The notes: generated by a model from the letters alone, not told the origin. A stretch of 50,666 nt of DNA from Branchiostoma floridae (GCF_000003815.2 NC_049996.1:10514875-10565540), one strand, 5' to 3'; counted from the first letter of the stretch, positions 1-11,671 are shown. Numbers and translations are program-made.

Positions 1-577
1 TCAGCCCCCACATAACCAGCCCTCTTTACATCAGCCCCCACATAACCAGCCCTCTTTACATCAGCCCCCACATAACCAGCCCTCTTTACATCAGCCACCT
101 CATAACCAGCCCTCTTTACATCAGCCCCCACATAACCAGCCCCTTTACATCAGCCCCCACATAACCAGCCCCCTCTTTACTAGCCACCTCATAACCAGCC
201 CCATGGCACTTTACATCAGCCCCCACATAACCAGCCCCTTTACATCAGCCCCCACATAACCAGCCCCCTCTTTACTAGCCACCTCATAACCAGCCCTCTT
301 TACATCAGCCCCACATAACCAGCCCCTCTTTACATCAGCCCCCTCTTTACATTAGCCCCCACATAACCAGCCCTCTTTACATCAGCCCCACATAACCAGC
401 CCCTCTTTACATCAGCCCCCTCTTTACATCAGCCCCCACATAACCAGCCCCCTCTTTACTAGCCACCTCATAACCAGCCCTCTTTACATCAGCCCCACAT
501 AACCAGCCCCTCTTTACATCAGCCCCCTCTTTACATCAGCCCCCACATAACCAGCCATCTCATAACCAGCCCCCTCT
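1..577. repeat. Minisatellite, unit about 30 bp
   Basis: A direct tandem array built from CATAACCAGCC followed by CTTTACATCAGCCCC. The first three units are identical; later ones vary by single bases, by a CTAGCCACCT variant block, and by units that lack part of the motif, giving a mixed array of roughly 20 copies. The array runs off the left edge, so its true length is unknown. It lies directly upstream of an EAR exon and is probably inside an intron of that gene. Confidence 0.95.
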
Positions 578-728
578 ATCAATACGTCATTGAAGGTTAG
601 ACATCGAGGCAATAAGATACGCTACACAGCAATTACTTAAGCAGTTGGATTTGAACTGCGTGACTGCGACTGTAGTACATGTATTTATTGGCGTCCCTTT
701 ATCAATAATCGTTTCGTGTTTTCTCCAG

Positions 729-2876
729 GATTGGACCACAATATCGAGTCGGTGATTTTCCACTGGGAGCGCGCCGGGGACTACTTTGTGCCGTACCAGA
801 CCATCCCCACCAAGGCGGCTTACGACTGGGAGGCCTTCACCATCGGACCGTATCACTTCCTGGCCGTGGCGAACGCATACAACGGCGTGTCCACCAAAGT
901 GGACTCCGTCATCTACGTGTGGCAGTACGGCCGATTTCTACCCCTGCAGTTTGTGGAGGTATTGGACATTCAATCTGGATTCATTACTCAATATCATTTG
1001 TTACCTCCTGAAAAATAGAGCTGTTGTTCACGATGTGTCTGCATGTCGGTCAGTTTGTCTTTGTGTCTGTGTGTGTTTCCGAATGCATAGGTAATGACAT
1101 TTATCTTCTTTGGCAAGCCTCAAGCGAAAGACGCACGGGACTGGGAGGCCTTGGAGATAGACGAATCATAAAATCATGAACCGTAACAAGGGGAACATAT
1201 ATAGGAACATAGGCCAATTCACGTTTAGGATAGCATTCTTAACACTGCGGCAGCGCCACTTAACTGCAGTGCAGAGTACTGCAAGTCATTGAATTCCCAT
1301 AGGAAGGTGACAGACGTGGGCTGTTGTAACTGCGTGGTTGGCAATGGATAACTTTGCTATTCAGTCATTTATCAATCTGATCAAATTTCTTTTCCTTGTT
1401 TCTACTTTATTCTCTAGACCATGGGTTGTACGGACTGGGAGTACATGAACATAGGGAAGGAACATTTCCTAGTGGCGGCGAACGCCTTTAACCACGGTCC
1501 TCACGTGCACGCCCTGGACAGCACCTACAGATACAGCATCAACTCCACCATCTACAAACTCAACGTGCAGAAACAGCGCTTCGAGGAGTTCCAGAATATC
1601 TTGACACACAGGTGCACATGTACTACCTTTATTGTGGAATGTGCAGGCTGTGCTTTACCACTGTTTGTTGTAAATTAAAGTTATGGTGCGATCACAATTG
1701 TCGTGGAGTCTCGTACGATTTTGATGCCGTAGACTTTTCAAGCAGGCTGCGACAGAACTAACCGCCGACAATGACATGAGACAGCCACTGTCGTAATAAA
1801 GACATGTACAGCTGTATTTTGCAGGACACATGTACGACTAACCCAAGAATGACCCTCGCTCAGTTTGTAATCGTACGACGATCGTACGACGTATAAGATT
1901 TTGCCCTTATTTCATATATTTGCGTCTCTTGTTCTTTTATGCTTCCTTCTCTATTCCGGGTCTACACACACAAACGTTTTGCCTTTAGGGACCTAAACCT
2001 TTACCGTTTTATTGTTGCCATGACGACAGCGCTACAGACTGGGAGTCGTTCCGGGTGGGGAGGGATAACTACCTGGTGGTCGCCAACTCGTACGACGACG
2101 GGGAGAGCAACGACGTGGACAGCGTCGTCTACAGGTGATAGATAACATCTTATGTCTCTTAACACGTTCTTACTACACTAGTACTAGTACATAGATTATT
2201 TAGAACTACCTAGAACTTTATCATCCTGTCCTGAACTTAGCTTGTGAAAACAGAAACGTACAATAAAGAAAGACACAGGCCCATCTTTAAAGCTACTATT
2301 CATTCCAAGGATGTGAGTTATTTTGAAGAAGTGATTTTTTTTAGTTCTAGTATATCTGCTATTAGACTGGTGGGTGAGTGTTTAATGTCAATGTAGCCTG
2401 GAAACCATCCTTCCTAGTGACCGCTGGCTCAATCCTTTCGCTTGCTAACCACGGAGTCTGGACCTGCGCGTATCCCTGACGGTTAGAAAGGACTGAGCCA
2501 ACGGTCACTACGGAGGATGGTATTCAGGCTAATGTCAATGACTATGTTGGCATTGAAATATTGTTTATAACAAAAGTTGATAGTCGTCGTTGCATATGCC
2601 ACCCTTACCTTACAACAACAGCCCTTTTTGATACCTTTCGTTACAACTTCTTTTGATAAATTTGATCTTGTTGCGAGTTTTGCTTCTATGAATCAAGCTG
2701 CATTTCCTCCTTTCGCCGCCAGGTGGCAGGGAGTTGAGAAGTTCAAGCCAGTGCACAACATCCCCACCACCAGCTGCGCTGACTGGGAGTTCTTCCAGAT
2801 GCACGGGGAGTCCTTCCTGGTGTACGCCAACGCCAAGGGACGGGTCTCCAAAGTGCTCAGGATACGGACTTACTGA
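729..2876 (+). CDS. EAR/EPTP-repeat protein, C-terminal four exons (TSPEAR/LGI-like)
   Basis: Four exons join in one frame: 729-958, 1418-1611, 2030-2134 and 2723-2876 (TGA stop), giving the last 226 residues of a protein whose start lies outside the window. The joined protein has repeats of about 45-50 residues with the pattern DWE(A/S/Y/F)F..G...FLVVAN...(V/I)DSV(I/V)Y.W....F...Q.I.T: three full copies plus a partial one at each end. This is the EAR (epitempin) repeat, which folds as a beta-propeller blade in LGI proteins, TSPEAR and the adhesion receptor ADGRV1, all secreted or extracellular. Splice phases agree at every junction (phases 0, 2 and 2), and each repeat's conserved DWE block lies just after a junction, as is usual for this family. 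Acceptor 2030 has a poor pyrimidine tract. No transmembrane segment follows the last repeat, so a secreted protein is more likely than an ADGRV1-like receptor; LGI versus TSPEAR cannot be decided without the N-terminus. Confidence 0.85.
2394..2531. mobile_element. 138-bp hairpin MITE with 9-bp target duplication
   Basis: The two ends are inverted copies over about 35 bp (TAGCCTGGAAACCATCC at the left, its complement with few changes at the right, ending CAGGCTA). The flanks are the direct repeat ATGTCAATG at 2385-2393 and 2532-2540, a 9-bp target site duplication. It carries no coding sequence. It sits in the last intron of the EAR gene. A 9-bp duplication fits Mutator-like or Merlin-like transposases among known superfamilies; the assignment is inference. 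Confidence 0.85.
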
Positions 2877-4899
2877 TCTCAAGAAAAAGAGTTGTATCTA
2901 GTATAATCGCGAATACGAAATTAAGTGCATATGCGTGTAAATTTTCTTACATGGTGCCTGTGCGCTAGATATGCATTTTGGTACTACATTTTCTATGGAT
3001 GAAATCCCACATAAGTTTTATTCTTATATAGAAAGCCATAAATGTCCTAAAAAAGATGCGATTCTACATACATGGTTATAATTCATAAGGGTAGAAATAT
3101 CGATTTTATCAACTTTTTAGCTCGCGTTTTACCAGTTTGCATACGGACTGTATGTTATGTGAAGAAAACTGTGCTCGTGATATGGTTGTTCTCTCTATAC
3201 GCTTTGTATGATGTATATGTATATATTCAGCGTCCATTTCAGCGTATATAATGTTGACAGCTTAAATAACTTATTGTATTGTGATTTGTCCTATGTCTAC
3301 TTACGATGTAAATAACTTATTACTATCTTATTCTGCTGCGATCTGGTACGAGTGAAAATTAAATGGAACTTTATTTTATCTGGTGAAAATACTTAAAAGT
3401 TGTGGATTCAGAGTTATGATTGTAAATTGAGTTTTGAAGAATTTTAGTTTTAATGAATATTTGATTTGCCACTGTCATTCTTTCCTGTCCATGTTGCTAT
3501 CATCAGTATTGACACTATTTATATGAATACGTTCTCTTGTTGGACAACTAATAAACAAATATATACTCCTAATTTGAAATATGAAACTAATACCTTCGCG
3601 GTTGACTGAACGTATGTGTTAGTAACAAAGACGTCGAGCTTTGAAAGTAATTCAAAGTACAATTCCATATTGTTAGAAAACAATATGCTATAACTGCGTA
3701 TGTTATCAAGCATCGTCGATAGAACATTGATTCTAATTTGTGTACAGTTTTTTTTTAAATCCAAACAACCCTGAGCACTCCTTCCTCAAAGTGTTAACTG
3801 AACACCCCACCTCCACGGCGAATACATGTACACCTGTTCACCACAAATATCTGATTAACCCAAACAAAGAGCCAGATGACGCGGGATTTGGTGCTGTCTC
3901 GCTTTGAACATCACTTTCAGCACCAAGAACAGGAGAGGTGCAGACTTCTAAAGTAAACATCAATTCCCTAAAATACATGCAAAGCACATCATTACAGGTT
4001 CCTTCATCCAGGCAACCAACACCCTCTTACTCTTAGCGTTTTCTGGGTCATGAAATACTAAATAATGTAAACAAATGCACCTTGAATGTTTATAGATTAT
4101 AAGCCAAGTGGCACCCAAGACGTCAGTTGTTCCTAATCATAAGTTTGGATGATGCCGCAAACAGAGCCAATCTTCCTTGACAAGGTGGAGATACTTCCCC
4201 TAAATTTTGGGTTGCTGAATTTTGTAGACAATTTGTTTATAAATGTGTAAGGTGAAAGGTCAAAGGACTCTACCATTACGGATCAAGGGTACACATGGTT
4301 CCAGAGCCGATGCTATTCAGGTGGTAAGAGAAACGAGACATCAAACTTACAGGTAAAGATTCATTTATTTTTATCTATTCATTGATATTGTAAGGAGACA
4401 ACACAGCGTCATGATTGTAAGGGAAATGTTTGGGTATGAATTGTTGGAAGCTTCCAAGTTTTATGGTCCTTTCCCTCGGAGAGGAAAACAGAGTTTATGT
4501 TCGCCACATGATAGGACTGCAGCAACTGGTAGACACAGTGCATCATACATCGAGAAAGTTAAGTATGACTCCTGGTCACTTCTATTTTCCCCACCTTTTT
4601 GAATGTATCTTGATCACCATAGAGCGACATTTTTTCTTTCCTTGTATTTTACATCTGTGATAGACCCGTATTCCTCAATTTGGATAAAACCATGCATGGA
4701 ATTCGAACAAAATAATAACGTTGCAGTTTACAGGTATTTCTATTCGATAGGATTTGTACATTGACAACGAGGAAGAAACGCGGCTTCTTCAACTAAGGAC
4801 ACCAAAATATGGGCATTTTGGAGTTAATATGTGCCCAGAATGAATCAGACATCAAATTAGATGGTCTAGGGAAAATTCTCTGGTGCGTTTTAACAAAAT
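2877..4899. other. Convergent 3' flanks of the EAR and sulfotransferase genes
   Basis: AT-rich sequence after the EAR stop codon and after the sulfotransferase stop on the other strand. An AATAAA is present near 3549 on the + strand, and an AATAAA on the - strand near 4365-4370; either could serve as a polyadenylation signal but both are distant. No other coding exon is convincing; the short reading frames here have no family signature. Confidence 0.5.
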
Positions 4900-6198
4900 C
4901 TAATTCCCTACAGATTTGCTTTTCAGAACAACGTACTGATCCCGAGGTGGGCACCGACCAAAAACATGCTTCCTCTCGCTCTTTATCAAACGCGCTCGCA
5001 GCGCTCCGTCCAAAGATTTCGTTCGCTTCGTTCTTAGACGGTAACAAAATTCGCCATTTACGTGAAATTCTGCATTCCATCTGGACGAGGGCACAATCAT
5101 TGTTTCTTTTTTTGCCCGACTACCAGCGCAATGATTACTAATGTTATTATTGAGTTGCTTGTAGTACTCTAGTTCGGCGAAGAAACTTGGTCCTTCAGAA
5201 GCTATCTTGTTCCACAGTGACCTATCAAAGTATTCATATAGCCTATAATCCACATTGTTAAACTCTTTATGATTAGCACGTTCTTCTAGTGAAGGTTGGT
5301 AATATTTGTACGGATAGGTCTCCTCTTTCTTAGGCCGGTTTTTATCGTAGAGAATATGCTTCATTTCCCAACACATCAGCCTTCGTAACAGCACGAGCGA
5401 TTCGTCAAAGTGTTCTAAGATCATGACCAAGGTGAAGTCTTGTTCTAAGTCGGCAAGAAATTGTTCAGCTTTTCCCGTGTCTTCCGCCCACTCTACTTTG
5501 TACCCTAAGTCAAAAGCTTGAAAATTTCTCGTCCTTTCAAAAGTAACCTCACAGTGTTTGTAGCCTAGGACATATCTGTGCTCAAAGGGACTTTTTAGAA
5601 ACCTCTGAATGCAATTTTCGTCTCCAGATGTCTTCAGTTTTCTCTGAAGCACTTTTCCGGCGAGATGATAGTAATGAAACACTGACTTGAGATGACTGAA
5701 TGGTTCTCTAAGCACAGTTATGTAGGCAGTGTCGGGAGAGAACATGGTTTCCATCCAAGTTTTGTTATATCTCGTGTGGTGGACGATAGCGTTGTACTCT
5801 CCATTCTTCGACTCGTGGTACATTCCAGGTTCAGGCGAGGTTGGCCAGCTGAGAGCGCACATTGTACAGGTAGGGACCATAACCGTGAGGTCACGGTCTA
5901 TAGCGTACCGCTGTAAGAGATTCGTCACTGTAGAGGATCCTGTCTTCTGAATCTTGATGAAAATGAAGTTATTCCTTGGGTTGCACTGTCTAAATGTTTC
6001 AACACCAAGATTCCTTCCGGGCGATTCGTATCGAGGTAGAGCTCGAGAATAACTGTCACCGGACGTCTGCTTAGATATTTCTTCTAGCTTCCTCTGGCTT
6101 CTGTAAAACACTGTGTATATGGTTGCCATTACGGAGACAAGCAACGCGCCCCAAAAGAAAGATCGCAACCTGCGTCTCTGTACTCGTAGTAGGAACAT
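4900..6198 (-). CDS. Galactose 3-O-sulfotransferase (Gal3ST family)
   Basis: A 432-residue type II Golgi membrane enzyme that transfers sulfate from PAPS to the 3-OH of galactose on glycolipids or glycoproteins. The N-terminus is short and basic (FLLRVQRRRLRSFF), then a single membrane segment at about residues 12-31. The 5'-phosphosulfate loop is FIKIQKTGSSTVTNLLQRYA at about 80-99 (QKTGSST at 84-90). The 3'-phosphate region is TVLREPFSHLKSVFHYY at about 161-177. The family block HFDESLVLLRRLMCW is at 263-277, and the C-terminal VDYRLYEYFDRSLW is also typical. Length fits the family (about 400-490). The frame stays open upstream to 6351, adding 51 residues, but that stretch holds TTTTGTGTTAAACAG, a splice acceptor, just before position 6240; I therefore start at the methionine at 6198, which places the anchor at the normal distance. 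All coding sequence is in one exon. Which of Gal3ST1-4 it matches, and its acceptor sugar, cannot be told here. Confidence 0.92.
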   Translation of the reverse strand: MFLLRVQRRRLRSFFWGALLVSVMATIYTVFYRSQRKLEEISKQTSGDSYSRALPRYESPGRNLGVETFRQCNPRNNFIFIKIQKTGSSTVTNLLQRYAIDRDLTVMVPTCTMCALSWPTSPEPGMYHESKNGEYNAIVHHTRYNKTWMETMFSPDTAYITVLREPFSHLKSVFHYYHLAGKVLQRKLKTSGDENCIQRFLKSPFEHRYVLGYKHCEVTFERTRNFQAFDLGYKVEWAEDTGKAEQFLADLEQDFTLVMILEHFDESLVLLRRLMCWEMKHILYDKNRPKKEETYPYKYYQPSLEERANHKEFNNVDYRLYEYFDRSLWNKIASEGPSFFAELEYYKQLNNNISNHCAGSRAKKETMIVPSSRWNAEFHVNGEFCYRLRTKRTKSLDGALRARLIKSERKHVFGRCPPRDQYVVLKSKSVGN

Positions 6199-6224
6199 AG
6201 TAGAAATCCAGTTTCTTCCTTCCT

Positions 6225-6252
6225 CTTTTTGGTAAATGGACCTGTTTAACAC
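6225..6252 (-). promoter_or_regulatory. Probable splice acceptor in the 5' leader of the sulfotransferase
   Basis: Reading the - strand, TTTTGTGTTAAACAG is followed by GTCCATTTACC, a good acceptor 40-50 bases before the chosen start codon. It implies an upstream untranslated exon and argues against the longer N-terminus. A donor or first exon was not identified, and the 16-bp minisatellite lies further upstream. Confidence 0.5.
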
Positions 6253-6415
6253 AAAATGGAACATTTGTTTTAGTTTCAAGGACATGCAATTAGCAATAAG
6301 TAACAACAGTAAAAAGAATACCTGTTGAAAACATATAGCTTGCCTACTCATTTAAAACGGCAAAACAATGGCGGCTTTGGGGAACCCCTTGATATGCCAT
6401 GCAAACTTAACTGGG

Positions 6416-7005
6416 GCGGAGAGTGGCTGGAGCGGAGAGTGGCTGGAGCGGAGAGGTGCTGGAGCGGAGAGGGGCTGGAGCGGAGAGGGGCTGGAGCAGG
6501 GGCTGGAGCGGAGAGTGGTTGGAGCGGAGAGGGGCTGGAGCGGAGAGTGGTTGGAGCGGAGAGTGGTTGGAGCAGAGGCTGGGGCGGAGAGTGGCTGGAT
6601 CGGAGAGTGGCTGGAGCAGAGGCTGGAGCGGAGAGGGGCTGGAGCGGAGAGGGGCTGGAGCGGAGAGTGGATTGGAAAGGGGCTGGAGCGGAGAGTGGTT
6701 GGAGCGGAGAGTGGTTGGAGCGGAGAGTGGTTGGAGCGGAGAGTGGTTGGAGCGGAGAGTGGTTGGAGCGGAGAGTGGTTGGAGCAGAGAGTGGCTGGAG
6801 CGGAGAGTGGTTGGAGCGGAGCAGTGGCTGGAGCGGAGAGGGGCTGGAGCGGAGAGGGGCTGGAGCGGAGAGGGGCTGGAGCGGAGAGTGGCTGGAGCAG
6901 AGGCTGGAGCGAAGAGGGGATGGAGCGGATAGGGGCTGGGGCGGAAAGGGGCTGGGGCAGAGAGGGGCTGGGGCGGAGAGGGGCTGGGGCGGAGAGGGGC
7001 TGCCA
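6416..7005. repeat. 16-bp G-rich minisatellite, about 36 copies
   Basis: Unit GAGTGGYTGGAGCGGA with variants GAGAGGGGCTGGAGCG and, at the right end, GGGGCTGGGGCGGAGA. Because 16 is not a multiple of 3 and the unit lacks stops, all frames on both strands stay open and repeat every 48 bases; the resulting long reading frames (e.g. WSGEWLERRVVGAE repeats, or SPLQPLSAPAP repeats in reverse) are artefacts. The right end from about 6932 has regularly spaced runs of four G. Confidence 0.95.
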
Positions 7006-7019
7006 CGGACAAAGTTATC

Positions 7020-8390
7020 GTGATGAAACTCTTCGACACCAAAATATCGTACTTTGATAAATATGCCGTCGCCATTAAAGCATTTCGTCCCATACCATAA
7101 CATGCCGTTTCGGGGTTGAATACGTTCTACATAACAGTTTTCGTTTTGGACGTCTTTACAACATCAAAAAATCATTCTTGCCCTCCAACTCACCAAACGT
7201 TGACGTGACGACCTGTCCTTGCGTCCTTTAAAATCAAGAAGTTTTGGACGTTTTGTTGTTTTTATCTTATGTCTCGTATCTACTTAACCCACCATACTCT
7301 GACCTCTGTCCTGTCTCCCCATTGTCAAACCTGTCCGACCAGTAAGATGCTCTGTTGAACATTGACGTCATCTCCAAGCAGATATGAGGAGTAAAATCAC
7401 TTCATTCATATAGTACGTCTATGTCTGCCCGTGCAATATCCATTCGTTGGCTAAGGATTCAGTTTATTTCGGTACGTTACAAATTTGTTATCATTTCTCA
7501 AGTATGAAATTGTTCAAATCTGTAAATCGTAGAATACTATCAAAATAACCATCCAGATAGAAGTTATCACGATCAGCTTTTCGAATCTAAATCTCTTTCA
7601 AGAACTATACGTGATAGATAAACTGATCTCCTTGCTTTGTACCTGCATAATTTTAACGCCTATAATTTTAACGCCTTTCTGTTGCATCCTCATCAAGAGA
7701 GGAAAGAATTGACCGTTGCCACCATTGTTTGACCCTTACAGACATCCCTTACAGATCTATGTAAATCTTAAAGAGTTTGCGTTCATTTAAGTGTTGTGGT
7801 TTTCAGTCAGCTGTTCACTGCCAGATCATCAAACAATCAAAATGTGCTTTCAATAAGTTAGCACTGCCCAACCGAATTGTTTCTCACACGAAATGAAGTC
7901 CCGGTAAAGTGAATTGGAGTGTATGATACGTAAAATTGAGCAAATTCAAGCTTGTTTTATCCGTGAAAAAATTGTTGCTAACAGAAATGTTATAGTCGCT
8001 GTAGCTGTATCTGTCGTTTTCTTCTGAGATTTAAGTCTTTCTAATTAGAAAAAATAATTAGATTAGCATTTTCAGACTAATTCGTTTTGAGCACCTGTGT
8101 AAAAAGCACGTTTGGCGTGGTCCGTTCAAAATGGCGCGTTGGTAGGACGGGAATGCTTTGGAACTATAATTTTTTGCAACGTTTCAGCTACTATTCCGAA
8201 TTTTTGTCGGTAGAAAGTTTTCCTTAAGTGTGCAGCAGAACGTTGGGAAGTTTTCTCGGTGGATTTGTGCCGCTCTCTGGATGTTTCGAGGAGAAAATGC
8301 AGGATTCCAGACCGGAGAGCTGGCGAGTTTGGACAGGACAAGAAAATGGCGAGACAAGTTGGAAAGAGGTGCGTGGTTTGGAGACGATCT
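7020..8390. other. No recognisable gene
   Basis: AT-rich unique-looking sequence between the G-rich minisatellite and a hairpin repeat. I see no coding exon, RNA gene or clear repeat boundary. A slightly more GC-rich stretch from about 8110 to 8390 contains ATGGCG words and could be a promoter or first exon, but nothing decides this. Confidence 0.4.
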
Positions 8391-8571
8391 CGCTTAGTCA
8401 CATTTCCAAAGCGGGGCCCGGGAGCGAAGAGAATGATATCCAAATACACAAAAGGACAAAATAAGATTCATGAGAATGATCTGTGTACTAGTATATTTTT
8501 AGGTAGACAGTTTAATTTTTCCGTTTCTTAAAACAGACCGAAGGGGGCCCGCTTTGGAAATGTGACCTAAG
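8391..8571. repeat. Inverted-repeat element, arms about 28 bp
   Basis: GTCACATTTCCAAAGCGG with GGCCC at 8397-8419 is mirrored by GGGCCCGCTTTGGAAATGTG at 8545-8564, with further pairing into GCTTAG/CTAAGC outside. The loop is about 125 bp with no coding. This resembles a MITE, but I could not find a target duplication, and the outer limits could be different. Confidence 0.7.
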
Positions 8572-10600
8572 CCTTATTTTTACAGGTAATTAACCAACAA
8601 TCTCATACTTTCCCTCGTATTATTTCGTAACAACTAAAAATACGGAATATCATGATTGGTGAAAAATGGCGTAGTTCTGTAAGCCCCGATTGACAGTTTT
8701 TAGTTTTTAAGACCGACTTTGACAGGCCGGGTCATTTGAATTTGGACAGTTTTTTTCATAGATTTGGACGTGTGGTAATGCTACTAGAGCATTGAATGTA
8801 ACGTTATGTAAGTTCATTTCAGTATTACAGACCGTTTTAGTTCATAGTTGAAAAAAATATTGTCCCTTCACAAGAACACCTGTTGGAATGCGCTACTGTG
8901 TATTGCGAAATTCTTCTGATGTTCTCGCCCCAATCTTACGTAAACAAGGCCGGCTCCTCCAATGCTACCAAGTTTCAAAAGCAAACGACATTTTTGTGCA
9001 CCTACCCTTAAATTGCAAACTTGAAGTTTGACAGAAGAATTGCAACTTTTACAGAAAGGTATGCTAGGTTATGAAATTAGACTCCATGATGAAATGACAT
9101 TGTTATTTTTTGGTAAATATCATTTTGAAATTTTGCTCAGCCATACCTCATAAGGTGCAGTAATTAGTTTGAAGATTAAGTTGATCATGTCTGCATTTAT
9201 CACTTATTGATATCATTTAAATCTAGGGATTTCATTTCACGGTAGCGAGAATACAGAGTGTTTGATTTGGTTTGAATCATCTAATAATTAATAAGCGTTT
9301 GGCAGACTTCAGGTCAGAAATGTGATCTGAATTATCGCTAATTTATAATTTCAAGAAACATTATCAAAGCGTAAAAAAGCTATGACAAAATTCAAATACA
9401 GAATTTACAATAGACAGCGATTTAAAAATCACAAAAGACATTTGACAAACTTTACACATTGTGAAAAAAGTATTAGAGAGCTTTCTCAGAGTTGCTTAAT
9501 ACAAGAAAAATTGTTTTAGGCCCTCAGTTCTGCGCTTTTTTGCACTTTGGTAGTGTGAGATGGTTTATGGTTTCATAGTGTCCTTCTAGTTTTTTCTTTT
9601 CTGTCATTTGTGATCATGTAGTTCAGGGGGTGATTGTTTGCCTGAATCTGAGTCAGAACAATGTTCACCCTGCTTCCTCACATCAGGAGTGAAGGGTGGG
9701 CAGGGCAGCTGACGTTGGGCTGCTGCTGTGTTTATGTATGATCCGTAGAGCTCTTGTCTGCACACCTTGAGTGTTTCTTCTTCACAGGTGAAACTGCCAT
9801 GCAAGGTTTAACTTGTGAATGGGAAATGCTTTTAAGTTCACTGAGTTGAATGTGAAAACTTTGACCATAAAATCACCGCAAACATTTCCCCACATCTGAG
9901 TCTACAGTTGAAGATTGATATAATAATAGGCAATATTAGTCCTTGATAATGCAATATTTTGATATGAAACTGTCATGTACATCAATTTTCCAAACTGAAT
10001 TTTCACTCTCTCAAAATTTTAAACGACATTTCTATGCATTTTCACTTCCAGCAATGGAATTCTTTTTATTGTTGACTCTATTTTCTGTGTTGAGCATTAT
10101 GCTTGATGCTATGACTGTGAAAAGTAACAAGAATATCAAAGTCTCACTTATGGAAAAATATGCATGCCCGATCAGCAATGTGGGGTAAGACATGCACTTG
10201 CCCAACCCTGTTTATATATATATAATATTGACAAGAGAGCAATTGGACTGTGGTCCCCAGTGCAACTTTCACCTTTGTCCTAATGTTTATTACAAATAAT
10301 GGTGTTCAAATTTTCTATCAAGTCCCTTTCAGCAAAGTGATAATCAGAGAGATCTGTTTCAATGATGTCACTTGGTCAAATCATTATAACAGGAAAGCTG
10401 TACATAAAAGCTTGCTATCATGGATTAAGATATTAAACTTTCGCTTTTGCAGATTTGAAAAATCCATGATAGCTCTGGTTTCCCTCATCAGTGGAACAAA
10501 AATAGTCAATTTTGGGTCCTAGCAAAATATTCCACATTAGACTTAATGTATGCTTGTTTAATGATTCTTCACAGGATTCCAGCAAAGTATACATCGATCT
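8572..10600. other. Intergenic or intronic sequence, no firm gene
   Basis: AT-rich. One less AT-rich island at about 9620-9790 ends with TTCTTCTTCACAGGTGAAAC, which can be read as an acceptor or as a donor (CAG|GTGAAA) and might be an upstream member of the exon series that follows. No reading frame here has a family signature. Confidence 0.35.
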
Positions 10601-10619
10601 TTACCTGTCTCTACTAGGT

Positions 10620-10690
10620 GAGACACCACAGGTGAGACCTGACAACTCACCACAGGTGGCACAATATACAAGAGTATCAGGTGAGACAAA
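10620..10690 (+). repeat. Short CAGGTGAGAC repeats
   Basis: The word (C)AGGTGAGAC or CACAGGTG occurs five times within 70 bases, each resembling a splice donor. It lies just before the exon-unit series and may be a decayed member of it. Confidence 0.5.
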
Positions 10691-10774
10691 TCTGCATTCT
10701 TCACTTTTCCTATAGGCACCAATTGTCTAGTGTTATCTGTTTGCCTGAGACTAACTTTCCTTTTGTATAGTTAG

Positions 10775-10873
10775 GTGCCTCCTGAAGCAGTGCAGACCAG
10801 ACGATCGGAGGACTGTCTGGAGTTGTGCAGGTTTCCTGGATAGCTCTATGAAGGAAGACAGGCGATTTTACAG
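10775..10873 (+). ncRNA. Exon-like unit E2 of a repeated exon series
   Basis: Bounded by acceptor TTTTGTATAGTTAG and donor CAG|GTAAAA. One frame is open (starting with one base then TGCCTCCTGAAG). The end, AGGCGATTTTACAG, matches the ends of the following units. Whether it is translated is unknown: neighbouring units with the same ends have stops in all frames. Confidence 0.45.
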
Positions 10874-10955
10874 GTAAAAAAGTTTGGCATAGTTCACTTT
10901 TCATGCCAAGTTTTCACTGCTTTACAGACATGTGTATAACTGGTTATCTTTATAG

Positions 10956-11043
10956 TTAGGAGTGTGCTGACTGATGCAGTTCTGAGGACTCCTGTCCAGA
11001 CAGAACCAGACATGACACAGATGAAGATGAACAGTTTTTACAG
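10956..11043 (+). ncRNA. Exon-like unit E3
   Basis: Acceptor TTATCTTTATAGTTAG and donor CAG|GTAAGAG. Starts GAGTGTGCTGACTGATGCAG and ends GATGAACAGTTTTTACAG. It is open in the frame that continues from E2 across a phase-2 junction. The intron between E2 and E3 is only about 82 bases. Confidence 0.45.
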
Positions 11044-11488
11044 GTAAGAGAATAGTTGACGATGAATATTCTTCAATAAGGGATGCATCTGAAAGGCATA
11101 TTTCCATACATAAATGTTTGATGTCTTTTATGTATACAGTACATCTTGTTCATTTCTGAAGGAATGTGTTTAAAAGTGTCACTGAATTAAGAATATTCTA
11201 CTAACTGTATTCATATGTGACTGATGAACCTCTAGCTCTTCAATGAATTATTATGCGTCCTTGGTAATACTATGAGGAAATAGCTGTAAACTCCAGATAG
11301 TGTTCTGAGACTGGGCTGCCAAAGTGAATTCAAGTGAAATAGACTTCAACAACCAAACAGCACATTGAAAAACAATCGTTTCTGAAGCGTAAGAACAATT
11401 TTGTAAATGAAGTTTTTATTTGGTGACTGGGTATTGTGAGGCAGTATCTTATCATCATACTAATTTATCCTTTCCTAATTGTAAGCAG

Positions 11489-11584
11489 GTGTGTCCTGAT
11501 GGTCAGCTGTGCAGGTGTAGCTGTCCTGTCGTGAGGTACATGATGCAATGAGATGTACCAGGTGACTGGATGGAAGAGTCTCAG
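11489..11584 (+). ncRNA. Exon-like unit E4, stops in every usable frame
   Basis: Acceptor CCTAATTGTAAGCAG and donor CTCAG|GTGAGA. The frame continuing from E3 meets TGA after about 14 codons, and the other frames also stop. If this unit is spliced into the same transcript, the transcript is not a long coding RNA. Confidence 0.4.
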
Positions 11585-11671
11585 GTGAGAAACATCTGCA
11601 TTGTACCAATTTTCTTTTCATTCTTCAGTGATTTTTCCAACAAGTGTGCAACTAGTTATCTTTATAGTTAG

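Noticed and set aside
6325-7103. Six overlapping open frames of 170-250 codons on both strands
   Set aside because: All come from the stop-free 16-bp minisatellite; the same repeat peptide appears in three frames, which is expected from a unit not divisible by three.
8126-8449. Open - strand frame of 107 codons
   Set aside because: It overlaps an inverted-repeat element and shows no family pattern; the opposite strand is equally open.
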